This document shows, one piece after another, positions 15,026 to 20,643 of a stretch of 20,643 nt of DNA. Each line of letters begins with the position of its first letter. Position 1 is the first letter of the stretch. The stretch is from an uncultured Prevotellaceae bacterium (GTDB taxonomy: Bacteria; Bacteroidota; Bacteroidia; Bacteroidales; Muribaculaceae), in contig CALAVD010000045.1 of assembly GCA_937892085.1 (NCBI GenBank), positions 1 through 20,643 on the forward strand, given 5' to 3'. The translations under genes were made by a program, and so were the position numbers. The notes beneath the pieces were generated by a model. That model was not told where the DNA came from. It worked only from the letters and a program-made list of their open reading frames with translations, and made no database searches.

Positions 15026-15457
15026 CTATTTCACGAGAGCGAGGAGTGCCAGCCCAGCGAGGACGATGGCAAGAAGAAGCCAGTAGATGGTACTGCTCAC
15101 CATGCGCTCAAGCATGAGGTGCAGCGTCTCGAGGTTGGCGACCTCGCCAGCGGCACACTGCTCGGCGATGCGCCGCAGCCGCTTGTCGCGCAAGGTGCTG
15201 TGGTCGAGGGCGGTGAGCAGCAGCGTGCCGTAGCAAGCGATGTTCTCACCTTCGTCGCTGCTGGCATCCACCAGCCTGATGTGCTTGCCGTCGCTGCTGA
15301 TTTCTACCGACTGTTCACTCAGCTGCTCTCCTGAGTTCTTGCTGTCGCGCCACTCTATCATCGCCTCGACGAGAGGCTGCTGCAGTTGATACAAAGCACG
15401 CGGAGAGACGCTTTTCTCGCCGCGTGCCAATATTTCGCTCAAAGGAAGGAAATCCAT
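15026..15457 (-). CDS. Small tail-anchored protein resembling a reduced kinase C-lobe
   Basis: 143 residues from the ATG at 15457, 16 nt after the stop of the zinc-ribbon gene; upstream in-frame starts would overlap that gene with a low-complexity Lys/Arg stretch. A single hydrophobic helix at the extreme C-terminus (about 121-142, STIYWLLLAIVLAGLALLAL) makes it tail-anchored, with the bulk in the cytoplasm. Residues 51-115 read VEISSDGKHIRLVDASSDEG, then ENIACYGTLLLTAL and LRRIAEQCAAGE. This recalls the order of a protein-kinase C-lobe (strand with a metal-binding DFG, then the helix that follows DxWSxG, then a closing helix with RIxxxC). The catalytic loop is absent and DFG would be DAS, so no kinase activity is expected. 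The resemblance is my inference. Second gene of the operon. Confidence 0.7.
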   Translation of the reverse strand: MDFLPLSEILARGEKSVSPRALYQLQQPLVEAMIEWRDSKNSGEQLSEQSVEISSDGKHIRLVDASSDEGENIACYGTLLLTALDHSTLRDKRLRRIAEQCAAGEVANLETLHLMLERMVSSTIYWLLLAIVLAGLALLALVK

Positions 15458-15473
15458 AGATTGGTGCAGAGCA

Positions 15474-16799
15474 TTACCCTTCCTTCTTGGGCTCTTCTTT
15501 CTTGGGCTCCTCCTTCTTAGGTTCTTCTTTCTTCTCGGGCTGAGGAGCTGCCTCGGCGTTGACATTTACTATCTGGCCGGTGTTGAGGTTCACGCGCTTG
15601 CGGGTATCGTCGTTGTTGCGGATGCTGAGGATGCAATTAGCAATGTCGTAGAAGCCTATGTCCTTAGCTCCACCGCTGTGAATCTTGGAGTTTTGCCCGG
15701 TGGCGTTGTTGTAGCTCACCACGCTGCCGTTTTTGAGCAGCATCACCTTGTAGTTTCCAGCCCGCACGGTCTTCACCACATCGTCGATATTGAACATGGC
15801 GTCGTCCTTGTCTTTGACCTCGGTCACTGCCGAGTTCTCGGGCTGCTCGGCCTTGGGCTCTTCCACAGGTTTCACTTCCTCAACCGGCTGCTCCTCTTCT
15901 TGCTTCTGCTCCTCCTGGGCTTGCTGCTCCTCGCCCTGGAAGCGGATGATGCGGATGAAGTTGCGCGCTGTCTCGTTCATCCACTTCACCACTTCGCTCG
16001 AGCCGGTAGCGGGATTACAAAGTATCACCCGCTCGCTGTTGATGTTCTGGAACTCGCCCTCATAGGTGGCGGTGGTGATGGCTCGGGTGTCCACGTCATA
16101 CATGTTGAGCACTACTTGCGCGCGGCTTTGGTCGCCCTGTGGCGTCTGCATGAAGGCATAGAAGAAATACTTCTTGCCGGCGATGTCCACCACTTGTGGG
16201 ATGACGTCGCGGCCTGCCATCATCTTGTCTTGGTCGAAGGTCAGGTCGTAGCCCGCAGTCGATATCTGCTTCACGTTCTCGGGGTCGATAGCCCACTTGC
16301 CTTCTTTCTTGACGAGTTTGTAGATTTTGTAGAACTCGCCGGTCTTCTGGGTGATACCCACAATCACATCGTTGGCGCCAGGCTGAGAGCCGGTGACGCG
16401 CGATGCATAGACTATGCGCGCGCCGTCGCCCACATAGTTGTAGTCGTTAAGGGCACGTTGCAGCGTGTCGGCACAAGCTGCTGCACTCTCATCCACGGTG
16501 CTCAACGTGTGGGTGCCACGGTCGCTCTTGGTGCAACGTGTGCAATAAACCAGTGTGCAAAAGCCTATCACGGCAAGTGCTATGAGGGCATAGAGCGTGT
16601 AGTTCTTGCCACTGCTGCTGTTGCGACGGCTGTTTTGGCGTTGCTCAAGCCTGGTGGCTGGCGCACTCCAATCGTCGTCTTGGTCAAAGCGGCTGTTGCT
16701 TGTGTAGCGTTCGGGTTCTACCCTGCTACCGCAGCGGTTGCAAAATGCAGAGCCTTCGGGCAGCGAATTTCCGCAATTGGGGCATGTGATTTTACTCAT
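15474..16799 (-). CDS. Zinc-ribbon membrane protein with charged low-complexity segments
   Basis: 441 residues from the ATG at 16799; a TTG two codons upstream is less likely. Residues 6-23 hold a zinc ribbon, CPNC...CNRC (Cys6, 9, 20, 23), cytoplasmic by the positive-inside rule. One membrane helix lies at about 67-86 (YTLYALIALAVIGFCTLVYC). The part beyond it (about 100-270) has repeated strand patterns: YVGDGARIVYASRVTGSQPG, KYFFYAFMQTPQGD and VILCNPATGSSEVVKWMNE. A Glu/Gln/Pro-rich linker follows at about 280-315. A second folded stretch (about 325-415) has NVDDVVKTV-like and VMLLKNGSVVSYNNATGQNS strands, then a KKEEP repeat at the C-terminus. The layout suggests a membrane sensor or scaffold. 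Family not recognised. It heads an operon with the small tail-anchored protein. Confidence 0.75.
   Translation of the reverse strand: MSKITCPNCGNSLPEGSAFCNRCGSRVEPERYTSNSRFDQDDDWSAPATRLEQRQNSRRNSSSGKNYTLYALIALAVIGFCTLVYCTRCTKSDRGTHTLSTVDESAAACADTLQRALNDYNYVGDGARIVYASRVTGSQPGANDVIVGITQKTGEFYKIYKLVKKEGKWAIDPENVKQISTAGYDLTFDQDKMMAGRDVIPQVVDIAGKKYFFYAFMQTPQGDQSRAQVVLNMYDVDTRAITTATYEGEFQNINSERVILCNPATGSSEVVKWMNETARNFIRIIRFQGEEQQAQEEQKQEEEQPVEEVKPVEEPKAEQPENSAVTEVKDKDDAMFNIDDVVKTVRAGNYKVMLLKNGSVVSYNNATGQNSKIHSGGAKDIGFYDIANCILSIRNNDDTRKRVNLNTGQIVNVNAEAAPQPEKKEEPKKEEPKKEEPKKEG
15477..15536 (-). repeat. 15-bp tandem repeat encoding PKKEE
   Basis: The last 20 or so codons of the zinc-ribbon gene repeat Lys-Lys-Glu-Glu-Pro three to four times with small third-base differences (AAG/AAA, GAG/GAA, CCT/CCC). 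The unit is a multiple of three, so copy-number change would only lengthen or shorten the charged tail. Confidence 0.8.
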
Positions 16800-16836
16800 A
16801 TACAAGTTTTATTTTTAGTGATTCTTTTTTTCTTTG

Positions 16837-16868
16837 CAAAAGTAAGACAAATATCTAAGTCACGCAAA
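16837..16868 (-). promoter_or_regulatory. Bacteroidota promoter of the zinc-ribbon operon
   Basis: On the minus strand: TTTG at 16868-16865, a 20-base spacer, then TACTTTTG at 16844-16837. Both boxes match the consensus, and the ATG follows at 16799. Confidence 0.7.
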
Positions 16869-17063
16869 AAAACTCGCAAGTTTTTTACCCACCCCCACAC
16901 TGACAGTAGGCTACAGGAAGGGTCGCTTCGCAAAAAATTTGATGAAAACACTAACCTCTAACCCCTAAACACTAAACATGACACCTTTGGAGAAATCAGG
17001 TGGCACAAATCCACAAATGTTGTTAAAAAGCAGTGGTTAAAGTGCAGGTTTCCGTTTTTTTTG
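16869..17063. other. Divergent intergenic region, C/A-rich stretch
   Basis: Between the divergent promoters of the zinc-ribbon operon and the glutamine synthetase. At about 16950-16977 the plus strand runs ACTAACCTCTAACCCCTAAACACTAAAC, a loose (C)TAA-type low-complexity run. I see no gene, hairpin or exact repeat here. Confidence 0.5.
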
Positions 17064-17071
17064 TACCTTTG
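17064..17071 (+). promoter_or_regulatory. TAnnTTTG -7 box of the glutamine synthetase gene
   Basis: TACCTTTG, exact for the Bacteroidota -7 box, 55 bases before the ATG at 17127. The -33 region (about 17038-17045) has no clear TTTG, so the gene may need an activator. The A+T-rich leader before the ATG is normal for Bacteroidota. Confidence 0.5.
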
Positions 17072-17126
17072 TGAAAATTTTCGACACAATACTCTATTAA
17101 CAACTTATAAAACAAAAAACTAAATT

Positions 17127-18632
17127 ATGAACAACGACGCTTTGGCTTTCAATGCCAATGAATTGATTGCATTCCTGCAAAAGCCTAAAGAAGAGTTTAC
17201 AAAAGCCGACATCGTGCGCTTTGTGGTTGAGAACGACATCGAGATGCTCAACTTCATGTACCCCGGTGGCGACGGCAAGCTCAAGACTTTGAACTTCGTG
17301 ATTACCGACCTCGACTACCTCGACACCATCCTCACCTGTGGTGAGCGCGTTGACGGCTCAAGCCTCTTCTCCTTTATCCAGGCTGGCAGCAGCGACCTCT
17401 ATGTGCTGCCACGCTACTCCACAGCATTTGTTCACCCCTTTGCCGAGATTCCCACGCTGTGCATGCTATGCTCCTACTTCGACAAGGACGGCAACCCCCT
17501 CGCCAGCGCTCCCGAGCAGACCCTCGCCAAGGCGTGCAGCGCCTTCAAGGAGGTGACCGGCATGGAATTCCATGCGATGGGCGAACTTGAGTACTACGTT
17601 ATCGACAACGACGACGAGGCGTTCCCCGCCATCGACCAGCGCGGATACCACGAGAGTGCCCCCTATGCCAAGTATAACGACTTCCGCCAGCTCTGCATGA
17701 AATATATCGCTCAGACCGGCGGACAAATCAAATATGGTCACAGCGAAGTTGGCAACTTTACTCAAGACGGCAAGCTCTATGAGCAGAACGAGATTGAGTT
17801 CCTGCCAGTTCCCGCCGAGGAAGCCGCCGACCAGCTGATGCTCGCCAAGTGGGTAATCCGCAACCTCGCCTATCAGCTCGGCCTTGACGTGACATTTGCT
17901 CCCAAGATCACCGTGGGCAAAGCTGGCTCGGGTCTCCACATCCACATGCGCCTGATGAAGGACGGCAAGAACCAGATGCTCGACGGCGGAGCGCTCAGCG
18001 AGGTGGCTCGCAAGGCTATCGCCGGCATGATGGACCTGGCACCCAGCATCACCGCCTTCGGCAACAAGAACCCAACCAGCTACTTCCGCCTCGTGCCTCA
18101 CCAGGAGGCTCCCACCAACGTGTGCTGGGGCGACCGCAACCGCTCGGTGCTCGTGCGCGTGCCACTGGGCTGGAATGCCGATGCCGACATGTGCCACATG
18201 GCCAACCCACAGGAGACCGACAGCAAGCGCGACACCAGCATCAAGCAGACCGTGGAGATGCGCTCGCCCGACGGCAGCGCCGACCTCTATCAGCTGCTCG
18301 CCGGCCTGTGCGTGGCATGCCGCCACGGCTTTGAGATGGACAACGCCCTGGAGGTTGCCGAGAAGACCTATGTCAACGTCAACATCCACGACAAGGAGAA
18401 CGAGGGACGCCTGGCAACGCTGGCACAGCTCCCCGACAGCTGCGTGGCAAGCGCCGACTGCCTCGAGCAGCAGCGTGCCGTCTATGAGCAGCACGGCGTG
18501 TTCAGCCCCGCCATGATCGACGGCATCATGGCCCAGCTCAAGGCCTTCAAGGACAAGACGCTCCGCGCCCAGGTCACGAAGTCCAAGACCGCCATGCAGA
18601 AGCTCGTGAAGACGTACTTCTACTGCGGCTAA
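17127..18632 (+). CDS. glnA: Glutamine synthetase, type I-like
   Basis: 501 residues. It makes glutamine from glutamate, ammonia and ATP in the cytoplasm and is the main entry of ammonia into metabolism. The N-terminal beta-grasp half has DIVRFVVENDIEMLNFMYPG and the short insert typical of Bacteroidota enzymes. Catalytic features: Glu pair in MGELEYYVIDN, NEIEFLPVPAEEAADQ, the ATP-binding signature PKITVGKAGSGLHIHMRLM, NPTSYFRLVPHQEAPTNVCW with the substrate-binding Arg, and VEMRSPDGSADLY. The adenylylation-site tyrosine motif of proteobacterial GlnA is not seen, so control by adenylylation is unlikely. Base composition rises steadily along the gene and the last 100 bases use CTC, ACG and TAC codons more than the first half. 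That leaves open a chimeric join in the 3' end. It is followed by a strong terminator. Confidence 0.92.
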   Translation: MNNDALAFNANELIAFLQKPKEEFTKADIVRFVVENDIEMLNFMYPGGDGKLKTLNFVITDLDYLDTILTCGERVDGSSLFSFIQAGSSDLYVLPRYSTAFVHPFAEIPTLCMLCSYFDKDGNPLASAPEQTLAKACSAFKEVTGMEFHAMGELEYYVIDNDDEAFPAIDQRGYHESAPYAKYNDFRQLCMKYIAQTGGQIKYGHSEVGNFTQDGKLYEQNEIEFLPVPAEEAADQLMLAKWVIRNLAYQLGLDVTFAPKITVGKAGSGLHIHMRLMKDGKNQMLDGGALSEVARKAIAGMMDLAPSITAFGNKNPTSYFRLVPHQEAPTNVCWGDRNRSVLVRVPLGWNADADMCHMANPQETDSKRDTSIKQTVEMRSPDGSADLYQLLAGLCVACRHGFEMDNALEVAEKTYVNVNIHDKENEGRLATLAQLPDSCVASADCLEQQRAVYEQHGVFSPAMIDGIMAQLKAFKDKTLRAQVTKSKTAMQKLVKTYFYCG

Positions 18633-18656
18633 TACATCGCGCGCAATTTCAAAACA

Positions 18657-18687
18657 GGGTTCCGGTTTTTACCGGGACCCTTTCTTT
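18657..18687 (+). terminator. Strong intrinsic terminator, probably bidirectional
   Basis: GGGTTCCGGT (18657-18666), loop TTTT, ACCGGGACCC (18671-18680), then TTTCTTT. Ten base pairs with one G-T pair. On the minus strand the same hairpin begins 6 bases past the PriA stop and is followed by TGTTTTG, so it can end both convergent transcripts. Confidence 0.85.
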
Positions 18688-20643
18688 ATTCGATTTCCAC
18701 CTTGATATCCACGCCGGGGAACACGGGTTTCGGCGCGTTCACGACAGGCGAAAGGATTCGGCGCACCGCCGAGAGGTCGTTCGACTTCAGGTACAGTTTT
18801 ACCCAGCGAACATTCTGCACCACGGGGATAAACGCATCCACCGGGCCCATGACCATCAGGCTCTTTTCGGCACGGCAAAGCGCTTCCACGCGGGCGATAG
18901 CATCGCGCAGGGCGCCCTCGTCACGGCTCCCGAAGGAGACCTCCACCATCTTGCAGAACGGCGGGTAAAAGGCGTCCTTACGGTCGCGGGTTTCCATCTC
19001 GGCAAAGCCCGCAAAATCGTGGTGGAGTGCGAAGTTCATCACCGGCTCGTTCGGGTTCTGCGTCTGGATTAGCACGCGGCCCGTACCCCCGGCACGGCCC
19101 GCACGCCCCGCCGTCTGGCTCAGCAACTGGAACAGCCTCTCCGTACTGCGGAAATCGGGCATCCCGAAACCGCTATCGGCACCCACGACGCCCACGAGTT
19201 TCACGCCCGGAAAATCGTGGCCCTTCGCGACCATCTGCGTGCCGAGCAGAATGTTGTATTCGCCCTTCCGGAACGATTCCAGAATCTTCTCGACCGAGCC
19301 CACGTTCTGCGTGGTATCGCGGTCCATGCGCACAATCTTTGCATCCGGCACCCACTCCAGGATTTCTTCCTCGAGCTTTTCGATGGCACCGCCCACGAAC
19401 TCGTATGTTTCGGCCCCGCAGGCACGGCACGGCGTGTTCACCGGGTAAAGCAGCCCGCAGTAGTGGCACAGCAGGGAATTGTACTGCCTGTGGTAAACGA
19501 GCGGCACATGGCAGTTCTTGCAGTAGAGCGTCTCGCCGCATTCCCCGCAAATGCGGACTTTGGAATACCCGCGGCGGTTCATGAGCACAATCGCCTGGTC
19601 GCCATCCGCAACGCACTTCACGAGGGCGTCTCGCAAATCGGGCGACATGAGGATTCCCTTCTGCTGGCGGACCTTCCCCATATCGACGATGCTCACCTCG
19701 GGCAGGCTCGCCGACGTCGCGCGCTTCTGCAACTTGAGGTATTTTAATTTATCTGTACTTGCGTTATGGAAGGTCTCGATGCAGGGGGTCGCGCTCCCGA
19801 GTACCACGAGCGCCCCGTACTTGTAGGCCAGGTGGAACGCGAGTTCGCGGGTATGGTAGCGCGGGGCGGGGTCCTGCTGCTTGAACGAGGAATCGTGTTC
19901 CTCGTCGAGAATCACGACATCGAAATCGAACGGAGCAAGTATCGCGCTCCGGGTCCCGAGAACCACACGCGCGCTCCCTTCCAGAATCGAGACGAAGGAT
20001 TCGCGTCGCTTCGGGGCGGAGAGCGCCGAGTGCAGCACGTGCACGGGCACCCGCAAAAAGTCCTCGAACCGGCCCGCCGTCTGCGGGGTCAACCCGATTT
20101 CGGGAACGAGAATCAAGACGCGCAACCCGCGGCTCAACGCCTCGTAGGCAAGTTCCTGGTACACGCGCGTCTTGCCGGAACCGGTCACACCATGCAAGAG
20201 CGATCCTCGGAAGCCCGTACCCGAAAGGTCGGACACGAGCGAGTCGAGCGCCACCTGCTGTTCATCGGTAAGCGGAGGCACGTCGGGGCGCGCGGGCATC
20301 TGGGCAGCCGCACCTTCCTCGCCCGAAACTTCGCCAGCCTCCGCTTGCCTTGCCGCAAGCGCATCGAGATACTTCCCGAAATCGGCAGGCCAGAACACGT
20401 CCAGCGCCTTCATCGGCGTGCTTATGTAGTAACGCGCCACCCATTCGAGCGATTCCATGTACCGCTCGTTAAAAACGTAGCCCGACGCATGCGGGTAGGC
20501 GCACCGCACGTTGAACGCGGGGCGCTCAGAATGCACCTTCGCGACAACCGCAAGCGACGGTGCCTTGCGGGTGGCAAACTGCACCCAGACCACGCTCCCC
20601 CGCCGGATTTCAGGGCCGGCAAACAGCCCGGAAGAAACCCCGT
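18686..20643 (-). CDS. priA: Primosomal protein N' (PriA) helicase, N-terminus cut by window edge
   Basis: 652 residues in an open frame that runs to the window edge. A GTG at 20593 could be read as a start, but 16 more in-frame codons upstream (GLFAGPEIRRGSVVWVQFA) fit the PriA DNA-binding domain, so the true start lies outside. PriA binds stalled or D-loop forks and reloads the replicative helicase. Counting from the GTG: Walker A GVTGSGKT (135-142), LVPEIGLTPQ, DEEH (230-233), LGSATP, and a zinc module of eight Cys at 349, 352, 358, 361, 376, 379, 389 and 392. Then come GTQMVAKGHDFPGVKLVGVV and the arginine-finger motif QTAGRAGR. The C-terminus ends VKLYLKSNDL...VDIKVEIE. Compact compared with Bacteroidota PriA (about 800 residues) and in markedly G+C-richer DNA than the middle of the window. 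Confidence 0.95.
   Translation of the reverse strand, partial: GVSSGLFAGPEIRRGSVVWVQFATRKAPSLAVVAKVHSERPAFNVRCAYPHASGYVFNERYMESLEWVARYYISTPMKALDVFWPADFGKYLDALAARQAEAGEVSGEEGAAAQMPARPDVPPLTDEQQVALDSLVSDLSGTGFRGSLLHGVTGSGKTRVYQELAYEALSRGLRVLILVPEIGLTPQTAGRFEDFLRVPVHVLHSALSAPKRRESFVSILEGSARVVLGTRSAILAPFDFDVVILDEEHDSSFKQQDPAPRYHTRELAFHLAYKYGALVVLGSATPCIETFHNASTDKLKYLKLQKRATSASLPEVSIVDMGKVRQQKGILMSPDLRDALVKCVADGDQAIVLMNRRGYSKVRICGECGETLYCKNCHVPLVYHRQYNSLLCHYCGLLYPVNTPCRACGAETYEFVGGAIEKLEEEILEWVPDAKIVRMDRDTTQNVGSVEKILESFRKGEYNILLGTQMVAKGHDFPGVKLVGVVGADSGFGMPDFRSTERLFQLLSQTAGRAGRAGGTGRVLIQTQNPNEPVMNFALHHDFAGFAEMETRDRKDAFYPPFCKMVEVSFGSRDEGALRDAIARVEALCRAEKSLMVMGPVDAFIPVVQNVRWVKLYLKSNDLSAVRRILSPVVNAPKPVFPGVDIKVEIE

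Noticed and set aside
15678..16961. A 427-codon open frame on the plus strand opposite the zinc-ribbon gene
   Set aside because: Its translation is Leu/Val/His-rich with no domain. The minus-strand frame has a promoter, zinc ribbon and membrane helix, so the plus-strand frame is a shadow.
16950..16977. Telomere-like CTAACC run
   Set aside because: The units are irregular and short and the region is an ordinary divergent intergenic spacer.
17466..18494. A 342-codon open frame on the minus strand opposite glutamine synthetase
   Set aside because: It is an antisense shadow in G+C-rich DNA; the plus strand has the full set of glutamine synthetase motifs.
19027..19747. Long plus-strand frames opposite PriA
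   Set aside because: They have biased Arg/Ser/Pro composition and no domain; PriA on the other strand is unambiguous.

Overview
The window looks like one metagenomic contig made of three unequal parts. The large middle part (about 309 to at least 17,100, probably to about 18,500) reads as Bacteroidota, most likely Bacteroidales. It has moderate base composition and lipoproteins with acidic residues after the lipobox cysteine. Proteins of Bacteroidota type are present, including a DUF5106-like/thioredoxin protein and an AlbA_2 ATPase. Above all, several genes are preceded by the Bacteroidota promoter form TTTG-N18-22-TAnnTTTG. The first 308 bases are much richer in G+C and encode the end of an EamA/DMT transporter that runs in frame into an unrelated coiled-coil protein. 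The last 2 kb are also G+C-rich and encode a PriA helicase whose compact architecture I would place outside Bacteroidota (Fibrobacter-like by impression only). Both edge genes are cut, so a chimeric assembly or clone is the simplest reading. Real transfer cannot be excluded from sequence alone.

Layout. 3-308: EamA fragment (+). 309-2283: three tightly packed envelope genes (+): a membrane-anchored coiled-coil protein, an exported protein with a calcium-loop-like motif, and a lipoprotein built of two copies of one domain. 2342-7642 (-): a four-gene operon, read from 7642 leftwards. It encodes a 767-residue exported protein with a lipase-3-like fold whose nucleophile elbow is altered, a TPR plus beta-barrel protein, a second outer-membrane barrel protein, and an exported thioredoxin-fold protein. 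The genes overlap by 4 nt or sit 2 nt apart. 7643-7940: intergenic region rich in dyads with two copies of a palindromic repeat. 7941-8959 (-): barrel protein and lipoprotein, preceded by a strongly structured leader (about 9022-9180). 9413-10900 (+): AlbA_2/GHKL ATPase with a 12-bp tandem repeat and a stop at codon 3 of its obvious start. 10951-12087 (-): glycosyltransferase. 12259-14943 (-): large MscS channel. 15026-16799 (-): a zinc-ribbon membrane protein followed by a small tail-anchored protein resembling a shrunken kinase lobe. 17127-18632 (+): glutamine synthetase. 18657-18687: hairpin terminator. 18686-20643 (-): PriA.

Working together: most of the middle part serves the cell envelope (exported proteins, lipoproteins, barrels, an osmotic channel, a sugar transferase). 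The best candidate for an undescribed system is the four-gene pseudo-lipase/barrel/thioredoxin operon. The best non-coding candidate is the interleaved-stem leader upstream of the barrel-lipoprotein pair. No CRISPR array, rRNA, tRNA or transposase was seen.
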